Source: JAJNPS01 sp031378845 (lineage in GTDB: Bacteria > Pseudomonadota > Alphaproteobacteria > Rhodobacterales > Rhodobacteraceae). From it: a stretch of 64,000 nucleotides of DNA. This document shows positions 1 through 9,059 of this stretch, in pieces (the stretch's first letter is position 1; every line of letters begins with the position of its first letter). Both the position numbers and the translations under genes were made by a program. The stretch lies in the NCBI GenBank assembly GCA_031378845.1, contig JANNES010000021.1, forward strand, positions 310,001-374,000, read 5' to 3'. The notes below the pieces were generated by a model that ran no database searches, was not told where the DNA came from, and saw only the letters and a list, made by a program, of their open reading frames with translations.

Positions 1-145
1 AACCGGAGGGGCCGAGAAATGACAGAAACTCACCGCGACCGATCGTTAGATTGAGGTCGGCCACCGCAACCACATCGCCAAAGCGCTTTCCTGCGCCGCG
101 AAGCTCGGCGATCGGTGAAACGAGCCCTGTCTGGTCACTTTTCAT
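1..145 (-). CDS. ABC transporter ATP-binding protein, N-terminal fragment cut by window edge
   Basis: Reading the minus strand from an ATG at 145 gives an open frame to the window edge that ends in an ABC-ATPase start. An aromatic A-loop-like stretch (GKRFGDVVAVADL) is followed by GEFLSFLGPSG, the beginning of a Walker A motif. This matches the PotA/spermidine-type importer ATPases, and the neighbouring genes are of the same transporter class. Another in-frame ATG lies four codons upstream (157), so the start is uncertain; neither has a strong ribosome binding site. Everything beyond Walker A lies outside the window. It is probably the first or only visible gene of a second polyamine-type importer, divergent from the LuxR gene. 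Confidence 0.75.
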   Translation of the reverse strand, partial: MKSDQTGLVSPIAELRGAGKRFGDVVAVADLNLTIGRGEFLSFLGPSG

Positions 146-244
146 GCGGCGGTACATATGCTTTGCTTCAGATCAAATCGTAGGAATGGCGCCATCCGTT
201 GTATATATCACAAAAGGCATATTTCTGGATGATCCGGAGGCGAA

Positions 245-1087
245 ATGAATAAAGTGGATCAGCTGGCCCAGACCGGCAATGTGATTTCGGCGATCCATCA
301 GCGGGGCTTTCCAACCGCACTTGCGGCGCTGCTGCGCAGTGTGGTGCCATATTCCTATACGGTGATCTTTGGATTTCGCGGTGCCGCCCGTCCGGTTGAC
401 CTGTTTGACGATTTCCCTGCATCAAAGCGCAAGATGTTTGTCACCGATTACCAAGAGGGGCCATACCTGCTGGACCCGTTCTACAAGGCGGCAACGCTGC
501 CGGTGCCTTCCGGGCTTTACCGGATGCGGGATCTGGCACCGGATCGGTTCTATCAAGGCGAGTACTTTCGCAGCTATTACATCCAGACCGGTCTGGCCGA
601 AGAAATCGGGTTTTTCGTGACCCTTCCGGGCGCGGCGACGGTGGTGCTTTCGCTGATGCGGGCCGAAAAACCCTTCTCAGGCCGGGACTTGCGCAAACTG
701 GGCGAAATCGCCCCGGTGGTTGAGGCTTGCCTTGGGTTGCACTGGGCCGATCTTGCCAAGCGGTTTGCGGCGACCAACGGCGGGCCGCGCGGCAAGGTGG
801 CCGCCACGGAAATCGAGCGGTCTTTCCAGGTATTCGGTGCGGGCGTGCTGACGCCGCGGGAACGGGAAATCGTGGAGCATACCCTCAAGGGGCATTCGGC
901 AGAGGCGATCGGCAAGATCCTCACGATCTCGTCCGGGACGGTTCGGATTCATCGCCGGAACATCTATGCAAAGCTGCGGATCAGTTCACAAGGAGAGCTG
1001 TTTTCACGCTTCATCCAGACGTTGGGACCGCTCGACATCGGCATGCAAGGGGCGTCGCCACACGCGGTCGAACGTGTTGCCCGTTGA
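245..1087 (+). CDS. LuxR-family transcriptional regulator
   Basis: A 280-residue regulator with a clear C-terminal LuxR helix-turn-helix (about residues 195-262). It begins with LTPREREIVEHTLKG and continues through the recognition helix SSGTVRIHRRNIYAKL. The N-terminal 180 residues lack an obvious receiver domain and may form a ligand-sensing domain, but I cannot name the signal. The start is supported by GGAGG nine bases upstream of the ATG. It sits between a divergent ABC ATPase gene and the convergent MOSC/dehydrogenase genes, so it could control either amine-transport unit; that role is inferred from position only. Confidence 0.88.
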   Translation: MNKVDQLAQTGNVISAIHQRGFPTALAALLRSVVPYSYTVIFGFRGAARPVDLFDDFPASKRKMFVTDYQEGPYLLDPFYKAATLPVPSGLYRMRDLAPDRFYQGEYFRSYYIQTGLAEEIGFFVTLPGAATVVLSLMRAEKPFSGRDLRKLGEIAPVVEACLGLHWADLAKRFAATNGGPRGKVAATEIERSFQVFGAGVLTPREREIVEHTLKGHSAEAIGKILTISSGTVRIHRRNIYAKLRISSQGELFSRFIQTLGPLDIGMQGASPHAVERVAR

Positions 1088-1123
1088 TGCGCGAAGGCCG
1101 CCAATCCGGCCGTGCAGTCCGTG

Positions 1124-1675
1124 TCAAAGCCGCGTGATCGTGTCGCCAAGCGCAACCTCGCCATCCTCTTCGATGGAACACAGGATGCCGCGCAGCCTGA
1201 GGTGCTCATGCGCGGGGGCAGACACCCACTTGTAGGCGTCCCGGCCGTAGCGGACCTTCCATTTGACGCATCCGTCGTTCCACAGATCCGACACGCGCAG
1301 CACCGCTGTGCCCGCCCGGATCAGCGATCCTGCGGGCAGATTTGCCTCTGACATGTTGAGGTCAGCGATGATCGTGTCGCCCGGATGGGCCACGCTATCG
1401 CGGTTGCGCCAGACGAGGTTCAGCACCCGCAGGGACAGGATCGACACCTGAATGCGCGGATCGGGGTCGCCGTCTGGCAGCTTCAGCCATGGCTTGCTCA
1501 TCTCGAAATCCCCGACAACCCCTTCGGCGCGGGTCAGGGTCAGACGGTCGGCAAAGACGCGCTTGTTGTAGCCGGGGCGCGCGCACAGCAGATGCACCGG
1601 GGCATCGGTATCTGGCGCAGCCAAAACGTCTGGCAAGGCAGCGGCAAGCGCCTCGGCGGTCACGAAATCAGTCAT
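1124..1675 (-). CDS. MOSC-domain protein
   Basis: This 183-residue protein fits the MOSC fold family (molybdenum cofactor sulfurase C-terminal domain). It has the pattern GD-x-I-x-ADLNMSEANLPAG, then a conserved cysteine in NDGCVKWKVRYG and a terminal RLRGI...GEVALGD block. MOSC proteins are thought to carry sulfur or bind molybdenum cofactor; the substrate here is unknown. The ATG at 1675 overlaps the end of the upstream secreted-protein gene by 8 bases, which suggests translational coupling. It is the last gene of a tightly packed minus-strand set (4105 to 1124) with the amine-dehydrogenase-like enzyme. An N-terminal extension to 1960 in the same frame is low-complexity Arg/Pro sequence and was not used. 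Confidence 0.8.
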   Translation of the reverse strand: MTDFVTAEALAAALPDVLAAPDTDAPVHLLCARPGYNKRVFADRLTLTRAEGVVGDFEMSKPWLKLPDGDPDPRIQVSILSLRVLNLVWRNRDSVAHPGDTIIADLNMSEANLPAGSLIRAGTAVLRVSDLWNDGCVKWKVRYGRDAYKWVSAPAHEHLRLRGILCSIEEDGEVALGDTITRL

Positions 1676-2018
1676 TGCCGCGGGACTTTTCTGGGGCCTG
1701 ATCCGGGTCATCGGGACCGGCACATTGGGGTCTGTCCTCCGGGCAGTTCGCGGCAAAGGTGGCCCCGGTTGCGGGGCGGTCTTCGGCGGTCTGGCGGGGC
1801 AGGTTCTGGGGGGAAGGCAGGGTCGCGATCGCCAAGGCTTCGGCGTCCAAGGCAACGGCCGTCGGCATTGCAAGCCGCTGATGGCGCGCATCGCAGGCAG
1901 CGCAGTCGCCCGCTGCCGCCGCCGCCTCGTCCGCCCAGGCCGGCGGCAAGAGGGCCACAAGTAACCCGGTCAGAACAAAAGCGGCGACAACGCGACCAAG
2001 GACAATACGCGCGATCAT
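1668..2018 (-). CDS. small secreted protein of unknown function
   Basis: A 116-residue protein with a convincing signal peptide: positively charged start, hydrophobic core VVAAFVLTGLLVALLPP, and a cleavage-like AWADE site near residue 30. The mature part contains a CAAC motif (GDCAACDARH) and is Pro/Ala-rich. I do not recognise the family. Its ATG overlaps the stop of the upstream dehydrogenase-like gene (ATGA, 2015-2018), and its own end overlaps the MOSC gene, so three genes are translationally linked. The CxxC pair could bind a metal or form a disulfide in the periplasm; that is speculation. Confidence 0.65.
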   Translation of the reverse strand: MIARIVLGRVVAAFVLTGLLVALLPPAWADEAAAAAGDCAACDARHQRLAMPTAVALDAEALAIATLPSPQNLPRQTAEDRPATGATFAANCPEDRPQCAGPDDPDQAPEKSRGND

Positions 2019-4105
2019 TCCGCCGCCGCCTTCCAGAGCGCAGGCAAAACCAGACCCACGTCGATCTTTTCGTGCTGCATCGGCAGGTCGATATCCATCG
2101 CCATGTCCAGTTCCTGCGCATAGCGGTGACCGGCATAGGTCGCCGCCGCGATGATGGCCGGGGCTTCGCAGTCGCCGATCCGGGTCAGCGTAAAGGGCAA
2201 CGCCGCATGCGTCCCGTCCGGCGCATAGCGCAGGGCCGTGTAAAGGTCATCCACCGGTGCGCGCTGGCCCACCACGACCAGCGCGGTCGCTGCAAGAACC
2301 TGCTCGCGGCCCGAATGTTCGCAGGCGATCGTCGCGCCGCGCCCGTCGAACTGCAAAAGGCCATGCGCCGTGATCAGCGTGATCCCTAGTCCCATCAGAT
2401 GGCGCGGGACACGCGCGCCTTCGCCGGTGTTTTCGGTCCAGGCCGAAACGCGGTCATGCGGCGTGACCAGGGTCACCTCCAGCCCCGCCGCGCGCAGCCG
2501 TTCTGCGACGACGCCGCCCATGTAGTAGCCGTCGCTGTCGAACACCACGGTTGGTCCCTGCGGCAACCGGCCTTGCATGATGTCGTCAGGGGTCAGAACC
2601 TCGACCCCGGGCTCCGCGATGGCCACGAACCGTTTGCCGTTGAACACATCGCGCCGCCAAAGGGCACCGGTGGCGATGCAGACATGGCGCGCCTCGAATG
2701 CCAGAACATCTTCGGGTGCCAGTCGGCTTTCGCGGAAAATCTCGACGTTGGGCATCTTGAGCAATTGCTGTTCGCGGTAATCGCGCACGCGGATGTATTC
2801 GCGCATCCCCGGCAGGCTGGCCTCGCGCACCACCCGACCGCCCAGGACGCGCGATGCCTCGGCCAGCGCCACCTTGTATCCGCGGGCACCCAGCGCGCGG
2901 GCGGCCTCCAGCCCTGCGGGCCCTGCCCCCACGATCAGCACCTGTCCGTCCGACCCTTTGGCGCGGATCTTTTCGGGGTGCCAGCCGCGCCGCCATTCCT
3001 CGCCCATGGTCGGGTTCTGGGTGCAGCGGATGGGCACCGACAGGCTGTCGCCGGAATAGCAGACGTTGCAACCGATGCATTCGCGGATGTCCTCCATCCG
3101 CCCCTCTTCGATCTTTTTGGGAAGATAGGGGTCGGCGATAGAGGGACGCGCGGCGCCGATCAGATCGGTGATGCCGGACTTGACCATCCGGACCATGGTG
3201 TCGGGCGAGGTGAAGCGGCCTACCGTCACCACGGGTCTGGTCGTGACCGACCGGACGAAGGACATGTAGGGTTCTAGTGCGCCTTCCTTGACAAAGCGCG
3301 ACGCCCCCATCTCCAGCGAATAGTCGTCGATGTTGATGTCCCACAGATCGGGCATCTCGGCCATCATCGCCAGCATTTCGCGCCGCTCGCCAATGATCGG
3401 CTGGCCGTCCTCGCCGGTCTGTTCATCGGCGGCAAAGCGCACGGCCACGGCACAGCGGTCGCCCACGGCATCCTTGGTTTCGGCGATCAGTTCGCGCACC
3501 AGACGGGTGCGGTTTTCCAACGACCCGCCATATTCATCGCTGCGGATGTTGGTTTGCGGGTCCAGAAAATGCGCCAACAGATAGCCATGCGTGGCATAGA
3601 CATAGACGATGTCGAACTCTGCCGCGCGCGCACGCAGCGCGGCATTGCGGTGCCAGCGGCGGAAATCACGGATATCGGTTTTGTCCATCGCGCGGGACTG
3701 GAACGGGTGGCCCACGCCATTGGGCATGGCGGCCACGTCAAAAGACACCAGTCGCGTCGCAAGATTGGCGCTGCGCGCACCGCCAAACCACAACTCCGCC
3801 CCCGCAAGCGCGCCATGCGCGTGCACCTTGTCGGTCATCAGGCGGTGCGCCCGGACGTCGCTGTCATCCCACAAGGATGCCGAGATGTGCAACTGATCGT
3901 CCGATGCGGGATGGATCGAACAGTATTCGGTATTGACCACGCCCCAGCCGCCCTCGGCCTTGACGCCCCGCATCTCGGCCACCGTACGCGGACGGGCCCA
4001 ACCCATGCCGGTGCAATGGGGCACCTGATAAAAGCGGTTCTTTGTGGTGACCGGCCCGATTTTCACAGGCTCGAACAAGATATCGTAACGGGGGTCGCGT
4101 GTCAT
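2015..4105 (-). CDS. trimethylamine/histamine dehydrogenase-like iron-sulfur flavoprotein
   Basis: A 696-residue protein that follows trimethylamine dehydrogenase (TMADH) from end to end. It has an N-terminal FMN TIM barrel, a 4Fe-4S site and a C-terminal ADP/FAD-type Rossmann domain (VLIVGAGPAGLEAAR). Seen directly: Cys31 in PHCTGMG, matching the 6-S-cysteinyl-FMN cysteine; the Tyr170/His173 pair in YVYATH; and cluster ligands Cys343, 346, 349 and 361. Of the TMADH aromatic bowl, Tyr61 and Trp255 are kept, but the position of Trp355 is Asp353, which recalls histamine dehydrogenase. The substrate is therefore probably a primary or dicationic amine rather than trimethylamine (inference). The start at 4105 was chosen by homology; the longer frame to 4234 adds no conserved sequence. 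Neighbours are a TetR regulator and a polyamine-type importer. Confidence 0.88.
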   Translation of the reverse strand: MTRDPRYDILFEPVKIGPVTTKNRFYQVPHCTGMGWARPRTVAEMRGVKAEGGWGVVNTEYCSIHPASDDQLHISASLWDDSDVRAHRLMTDKVHAHGALAGAELWFGGARSANLATRLVSFDVAAMPNGVGHPFQSRAMDKTDIRDFRRWHRNAALRARAAEFDIVYVYATHGYLLAHFLDPQTNIRSDEYGGSLENRTRLVRELIAETKDAVGDRCAVAVRFAADEQTGEDGQPIIGERREMLAMMAEMPDLWDINIDDYSLEMGASRFVKEGALEPYMSFVRSVTTRPVVTVGRFTSPDTMVRMVKSGITDLIGAARPSIADPYLPKKIEEGRMEDIRECIGCNVCYSGDSLSVPIRCTQNPTMGEEWRRGWHPEKIRAKGSDGQVLIVGAGPAGLEAARALGARGYKVALAEASRVLGGRVVREASLPGMREYIRVRDYREQQLLKMPNVEIFRESRLAPEDVLAFEARHVCIATGALWRRDVFNGKRFVAIAEPGVEVLTPDDIMQGRLPQGPTVVFDSDGYYMGGVVAERLRAAGLEVTLVTPHDRVSAWTENTGEGARVPRHLMGLGITLITAHGLLQFDGRGATIACEHSGREQVLAATALVVVGQRAPVDDLYTALRYAPDGTHAALPFTLTRIGDCEAPAIIAAATYAGHRYAQELDMAMDIDLPMQHEKIDVGLVLPALWKAAAE

Positions 4106-4139
4106 GGCCTTTGGTCCTGCTAAAGGGGTCTGGCGGGCC

Positions 4140-4805
4140 TCAGGCCCTGTCCTCGTGGTTGGCGAAATGGGTGGGAAAAAGCGCTGCAAGATAGTCCAGC
4201 GCCTTTTTCCGGCAAGCCAGCCTTTTGAAGTCACCGGGGTAAAGCAGCATGTTCAGCCACAAACCGTCGTAAAACGCCTCCATGCCCAACGCCGTCTCTG
4301 CCGGGTCGGGCCGGGCCCGGCCTGCGTCGTTGCTCAACGCGATCAGGATGGCGACAGTCGCGTCAAGTCGTTCGTCATCCACATCGGCAAGCACCTTGCG
4401 GTAGATCGCACGCGCACTGGCGTCACCATAAAAGGCGAACCAGATGGCAAGCTTTTTGCGGTCACAGATGCGGGGATGAAACCGGCTGTCCACGATGGCC
4501 ATCAACCGGTCAGCACTGGACAGCGACGCGTCCAGATTGCGGTTCTGCCACAGGTCGCGCTGTTCGTCGGCCAGAAACTGCAACGTCGCCTCGAACAGGC
4601 GATCCTTGCTGTCAAAGTGGAAATTCGCAAGGCCAATGGAAGTGCCCGCAATTTCAGTGACGCGGGCCAGCGTGGTGCCGGACAGACCGAACTTTGCAAT
4701 CGAGGTGATCGTGGCGTCGATCAGATCCTGACGCCGCCCGGCCTTGGCCGCAGCACGGGTCTGTTTGGGTGCCCCCGTTACGGTGCCATCGTCCTTCAGT
4801 TTCAC
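4140..4805 (-). CDS. TetR-family regulator, BetI-like
   Basis: A 221-residue TetR-family repressor. The N-terminal helix-turn-helix (about residues 25-72) reads RRQDLIDATITSIAKFGLSG, then TTLARVTEIAGTSIGLANFHF and a SKDRL turn, closest in style to BetI, the choline/betaine-responsive repressor. The C-terminal part (WFAFYGDASARAIYRKV onward) also resembles BetI-type ligand domains. It lies between the importer genes (4836-8816) and the amine-dehydrogenase-like gene (ending upstream at 4105), all on the same strand, so it probably regulates this amine uptake and oxidation unit. The inducing ligand cannot be told from sequence. Confidence 0.87.
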   Translation of the reverse strand: MKLKDDGTVTGAPKQTRAAAKAGRRQDLIDATITSIAKFGLSGTTLARVTEIAGTSIGLANFHFDSKDRLFEATLQFLADEQRDLWQNRNLDASLSSADRLMAIVDSRFHPRICDRKKLAIWFAFYGDASARAIYRKVLADVDDERLDATVAILIALSNDAGRARPDPAETALGMEAFYDGLWLNMLLYPGDFKRLACRKKALDYLAALFPTHFANHEDRA

Positions 4806-4835
4806 AGTTCCATCCCCTTATAGCAGCAATCGGCT

Positions 4836-5918
4836 TTATTCGCAGTCCAGCACCACCATCGCATCGTGGTTCCAGGTCAGCCAGACCGGGCTGCCTTGTT
4901 TGATACTCAGCGCGTCTTGGCCCCGCACCGTGTTCGACGCGACGGCGACGGGAGCTGACCTGCCCTTGATATCGACGTAAAGCATTTGCCTGCCCCCCAG
5001 ATACTGCCGCGCCTGCAGGGTTCCCTGCACCGACGCCGTGGCCGGGGCGGGCTTTTCACCAAAGAGGACAAAACTTTCGGGTCGCATGGCGACAAGGGCC
5101 GGTGTTCCGTCCCGCCGGCCCGCATCCTTTCCGTTCAAAAAGACCCGGCCCAGCCCTTCGATCTCGATTTCGGCCGCGGCGCCGGTCCGATGAATGGTGG
5201 CATCAAAAAAGTTCATGTTGCCGATGAAACTGGCGATGCGCCGGTTGCCGGGGTTGTCATAAAGCGCAGACGGGGTGTCCACCTGCAGCACCGCCCCGTT
5301 CGCCATGACGGCGATCCGGTCGGACAGGGTCAGCGCCTCTTCCTGATCGTGGGTGACCAGCACAAAGGTGATGCCCAGCTTTTGTTGCAGGCTGCGCAGT
5401 TCCAGTTGCATCTGTTCGCGCAACTGCTTGTCCAGCGCGCCCAGCGGTTCGTCCAGAAGCAGCACCTTTGGCTTCAGGATCAGCGCACGCGCCAGCGCCA
5501 CGCGCTGCATCTGCCCGCCCGAAAGCTGGGTGGCCCGCCGGTCGCCGTACCCGGGAAGCGCGATCAGGTCGAGCATCTCGTCCACCATCGCATTTTGCCG
5601 GTCGCGCGGAATGGCCAGCCGCCGCAAGCCGTAAGCGATGTTGTCGCGCACGTTCATGTGGGGAAAAATCGCATAGCTTTGGAACACCATGTTGATCGGG
5701 CGGCGATGGGGCGGCACGTCCTCCATCGGCTGGCCGTCGATCACGATCCGGCCAGACGACACCGCCTCGAACCCCGCGATCATCCGCAAAAGCGTGGTCT
5801 TGCCCGATCCCGACGCGCCCAGCAGCGAAAAGAACTCACCCTGATTGATCGTCAGCGACACGTCCCGGATCGCAATGACCCGGCCAAAGGATTTGCTGAC
5901 ATTCTGGACATGGATCAT
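4836..5918 (-). CDS. spermidine/putrescine-type ABC importer ATP-binding protein (PotA-like)
   Basis: A 360-residue importer ATPase. Walker A is GASGSGKTT, the signature is LSGGQMQRVALARAL, Walker B is LLLDEPLGALD, and the H-loop is VTHDQEEAL. A C-terminal TOBE-type regulatory domain follows (about residues 240-355). This arrangement is typical of PotA and related polyamine, betaine and iron importers. The start overlaps the stop of the permease gene (5915-5918), giving translational coupling. It should assemble with the two permeases just upstream in the same operon and power uptake of the ligand bound by the periplasmic protein at 7695-8816. Confidence 0.93.
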   Translation of the reverse strand: MIHVQNVSKSFGRVIAIRDVSLTINQGEFFSLLGASGSGKTTLLRMIAGFEAVSSGRIVIDGQPMEDVPPHRRPINMVFQSYAIFPHMNVRDNIAYGLRRLAIPRDRQNAMVDEMLDLIALPGYGDRRATQLSGGQMQRVALARALILKPKVLLLDEPLGALDKQLREQMQLELRSLQQKLGITFVLVTHDQEEALTLSDRIAVMANGAVLQVDTPSALYDNPGNRRIASFIGNMNFFDATIHRTGAAAEIEIEGLGRVFLNGKDAGRRDGTPALVAMRPESFVLFGEKPAPATASVQGTLQARQYLGGRQMLYVDIKGRSAPVAVASNTVRGQDALSIKQGSPVWLTWNHDAMVVLDCE

Positions 5919-6733
5919 TTGGCCCCCCCTTTTTTGTCGGATTGGCCAAAGCCGCTGAGGCGCAGGCTGGCAAACACCAGCACGAATGAAAAGATCAAGA
6001 TCAGCGTCGCCAGCGCCAGAAGCGACGGAAAATCCTGCGGAAAGCGAAGTTGTGACCAGATGTACATCGGCAGCGTCGCTTCGGTTCCGCTGAGGAAAAA
6101 GGCGAGGATGAACTCATCAAACGAGATGGTGAAGGTCAGCAGCAGGCTGGCCAGCACACCCGGCCGGATTGTCGGAAATGTCACCCGCCAGAAGGTCCAC
6201 CAGGCATTTTCGCCCAGATCGGCCGACGCTTCTTCCATTGAGCCATTATAGCCCTCGAACCGGGGCAGCAGGGTTGCGATGGCGAAAGGCAGGCAGATGA
6301 CGATATGCCCGATGGCCACCGTCACCAGCGACAACGTGACCCCGATCCGGTTCAGCAGCGACAACAGCGCCACACCAAAGATCAGTCCGGGCACCACCAG
6401 GGGCAGCATGATGAACCCGACAATCGGCCCCTTGCCCGGCAACCGGTAGCGCGAAATCGCCTTTGCGGCCGGAACCGCCAGAATGGTGGACACAATCGCC
6501 ACCACGGCCCCGACCTGAAGACTGTTGTAAAACGCATGGTGCAGCGTCTGCCGACGCGCCAGATCGGCGTACCAGCCAAAGGTAAATCCTTCGAGCGGGA
6601 ATCTGACATAGACCCCGGCATTGAACGAAAACATCGGGATGAACAGGATCGGCAGATACAGAAAGATGGCAAAGGCAACCGCATAAAGGGCAAGCAGCCG
6701 GTTCGGCCTCTGGAATGTCTCGCGGTTTGCCAT
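5915..6733 (-). CDS. spermidine/putrescine-type ABC permease (PotC-like)
   Basis: A 272-residue inner-membrane permease with about six hydrophobic helices. It carries the EAA loop that contacts the ATPase (MEEASADLGENAWWTFWRVTFP, about residues 165-186), which places it in the BPD-type permease family. The motif's EAxADLGA-like wording is typical of PotC. It begins two bases after the PotB-like gene ends and overlaps the ATPase gene, as expected for one operon transcribed D-B-C-A. Confidence 0.92.
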   Translation of the reverse strand: MANRETFQRPNRLLALYAVAFAIFLYLPILFIPMFSFNAGVYVRFPLEGFTFGWYADLARRQTLHHAFYNSLQVGAVVAIVSTILAVPAAKAISRYRLPGKGPIVGFIMLPLVVPGLIFGVALLSLLNRIGVTLSLVTVAIGHIVICLPFAIATLLPRFEGYNGSMEEASADLGENAWWTFWRVTFPTIRPGVLASLLLTFTISFDEFILAFFLSGTEATLPMYIWSQLRFPQDFPSLLALATLILIFSFVLVFASLRLSGFGQSDKKGGAK

Positions 6734-6735
6734 CT

Positions 6736-7656
6736 CTACCTCCGGATCAGGCGCGTGAGGCTGAGAAACACCAGCGCCGAGATCGAGATGGCGACAATCA
6801 TCACCAGCGATAGCGCCGCCCCGGCAGGCCAGTTGTTCATCGGCCCGAAATTCGCCTGGATCAGGTTGCCGACCATCATCCCGTCCGGGCCGCCCAGCAT
6901 GGCCGGGGTGACATAGTCACCGACCGTCGGGATGAACATCAAAAAGAACGCCGACACGACACCGGGCAGCGACAGCGGAAACGTGATCCGCCAGAACCGG
7001 CGCGCGGCGCTGTCGCCCAGATCGGCCGCAGCCTCGAGATAGGTCTTGTCAATCTTTTCCAGCGACACATAAATCGGCAACAACGCAAAGGCCGCCCAGG
7101 AATGTGCCAGCACCACTGTCACGGCTGTCTGACTGTACAGGAATACGGTCAGCGGCGCGTCGATCAGCCCGGCCCATAACAGGGCCGTGTTGATCACGCC
7201 TTCGTAGCCAAGCACGACCTTCCACGAAAAGACCCGCAAAAGATAACTTGTCCAGAACGGCAAGGTCATGATGATCAACCAAAGTGCCTTGTGGCGGTGC
7301 ACATGGAACGCCACAAAATAGGCCATTGGATAGCACAGGACGACTGTCACCAGCGTCGCCAGCGCTGCCACCGTCAAAGACCGGCCGATCAGGACGCCGT
7401 ACATCGGCTGGCCGGTCATCGTCTGATAATTCAGCAGCGTCGGGGTCGTATCGATCGAATATCCCGACACCGACCAGAAACTCATCATGATCATTGTCGC
7501 CAACGGCACGATAATGGCCGCCGCCATCACCAGCAGCGTTGGAAACAACAGCAGGTAACCACGCAGCGCCTGATGCCGGTAGAGCACCCCGGACAGGCGC
7601 GCCCATCTGCTGCGCTGCGGCGACGCCACATCGGCGAATGCAGAGTCGGTGGTCAT
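6736..7656 (-). CDS. spermidine/putrescine-type ABC permease (PotB-like)
   Basis: A permease of about 306 residues with an N-terminal cytoplasmic stretch, six predicted membrane helices and the EAA loop YLEAAADLGDSAARRFWRI, characteristic of PotB/PotH permeases. I chose the ATG at 7656. A TTG eight codons further out (7680) is also open, and neither has a strong ribosome binding site. It pairs with the PotC-like permease to form the membrane channel, and lies 38 bases after the binding-protein gene. Confidence 0.9.
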   Translation of the reverse strand: MTTDSAFADVASPQRSRWARLSGVLYRHQALRGYLLLFPTLLVMAAAIIVPLATMIMMSFWSVSGYSIDTTPTLLNYQTMTGQPMYGVLIGRSLTVAALATLVTVVLCYPMAYFVAFHVHRHKALWLIIMTLPFWTSYLLRVFSWKVVLGYEGVINTALLWAGLIDAPLTVFLYSQTAVTVVLAHSWAAFALLPIYVSLEKIDKTYLEAAADLGDSAARRFWRITFPLSLPGVVSAFFLMFIPTVGDYVTPAMLGGPDGMMVGNLIQANFGPMNNWPAGAALSLVMIVAISISALVFLSLTRLIRR

Positions 7657-7694
7657 GTCAGGCCGACGAAAGGCGCGCAATCAACTGGCACGCG

Positions 7695-8816
7695 CTAGAA
7701 CCCCAGCTTGATCTGTTCCCAGGTCTGGGTCATCTTTTGGTCCCATTCTGCGGTTTGTGGAATGCCGAAGTGACCGGCATCAAGCACGGACTTGACATCC
7801 TTGGACAGGCCAAGTGCCTGTAGTTGTTCTTCGGTAAAACTCTCAAAAGCCTTACGATTGACGCCGCCATAGCCATAGTCTTTCATATTGAAAATGGCCG
7901 AAGATTCGCTGATCAGCGAGTCTAGCACGTCGTAGGCGCTGTCAATCTTCGGGGCTTGCGCATGCAGCATCATCCCGCAAACCCATGTCAGCGCCCCTTC
8001 TTTGGGTTTTGCAAAGCTGACCGGAACGCCCTGGCCCTGCAGGGCGACAACCGAACTGTTCCACGCCATCGTGGCCACAATTTCGCCCGAGGCCAACGCA
8101 GTTTCAAGCGAGGTGGTGTCGTCGGTATACATGCGGATCAGCGGGCGTTGTTCGCGCAAAACCGCCGCAATCCGTTCAAAGGCCTCGGGGGTATGGATCT
8201 GGTCGAACGGCACCCCGGCCTTGATCGCCGCACACCACCACACATCACCACCGCCGCCAAGACTGCCCAGGCGCCCGGTGTAACGGGGGTCCCAAAGCAT
8301 GTTCCAGCTTTCTTCGCCCTCGACTTCAAAGAGGTCAGTGCGATACGCAATCGAGGTCTGGCCCCATTCAAAAGGCACCATCCACGGCTTGCCGTTCCCC
8401 ATGTTGTAATCGACATCATACAGTTCCGGCAGCACGTCCGGCCAGTTCGACAACCGCGAGGTGTCGATCGGCTGGAACAGGCCTGAACTGGACCAGCGCG
8501 GCACATCCGACAGACAGGGATGCGCGATATCGGCCACGAACCCCGACTGAAGCTTTTGAAATGCCTCTTCTGCCGAACCGAAGGTCGCAAAGTTCGGCAA
8601 TTCGCCGCGTCTGGCGACATATTCCTCGAAATAGTCAGGGATGTCGAAACCGCCCCAGGTAAAGTAGGTCGCATGATCTTCGGGCGCGGCCAATGCGCGG
8701 CGCGGTGCAACCGGCATCGCCACCGCGGTCAAGCCCAATGCAAAAAGCGATCTGTTGAAGGCCCGGCGACTTAGCTTGCCCTCGCCCACCGCCGCAAGTT
8801 GATCAAGTATATCCAT
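7695..8816 (-). CDS. periplasmic polyamine/amine-type binding protein with Tat-like signal
   Basis: A 373-residue extracellular solute-binding protein of the PotD type. The N-terminus has a twin-arginine pattern (SRRAFNRSLFALGLTA) ending near RRALAAPE, so export by Tat is likely. The mature part includes the family's cleft segments (YFTWGGFDIPDYFEEY, MVPFEWGQTSIAYRTD). The ATG at 8816 is preceded by GGGAGTGG. It is the first gene of the D-B-C-A importer operon and defines ligand specificity. The ligand may be a polyamine, betaine or another amine; the amine-oxidising enzymes nearby favour an amine used as carbon and nitrogen source (inference). Confidence 0.9.
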   Translation of the reverse strand: MDILDQLAAVGEGKLSRRAFNRSLFALGLTAVAMPVAPRRALAAPEDHATYFTWGGFDIPDYFEEYVARRGELPNFATFGSAEEAFQKLQSGFVADIAHPCLSDVPRWSSSGLFQPIDTSRLSNWPDVLPELYDVDYNMGNGKPWMVPFEWGQTSIAYRTDLFEVEGEESWNMLWDPRYTGRLGSLGGGGDVWWCAAIKAGVPFDQIHTPEAFERIAAVLREQRPLIRMYTDDTTSLETALASGEIVATMAWNSSVVALQGQGVPVSFAKPKEGALTWVCGMMLHAQAPKIDSAYDVLDSLISESSAIFNMKDYGYGGVNRKAFESFTEEQLQALGLSKDVKSVLDAGHFGIPQTAEWDQKMTQTWEQIKLGF

Positions 8817-9059
8817 AACGTCCACTCCCTGATGCAAGGCCGCCCGGTACCAGGCCATCGACAAAAACGTCTCGGATACACGCCGCACAACACATTTCGC
8901 TGAATGAGCATTCAATCATTGAATAGGGCCAGTATCTCTGTCAAGTTCTTTTGTGCCGCCACGGGACCGATCTTGCCTGACAAGACTTTATTCGCCGCCA
9001 GCAGGAGCAGGGATGCCAAATCACCCCAGATGTCGCACCGCAGGATCAACCGGATCGAG

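Noticed and set aside
1676..1960. N-terminal extension of the MOSC frame
   Set aside because: Arg/Pro low-complexity sequence overlapping the secreted-protein gene; the MTDF start better fits the family and the overlap with the upstream stop.
4986..6251. A 421-residue plus-strand frame opposite the PotA/PotC genes
   Set aside because: Antisense shadow; the minus strand carries unmistakable ABC-ATPase and permease motifs.
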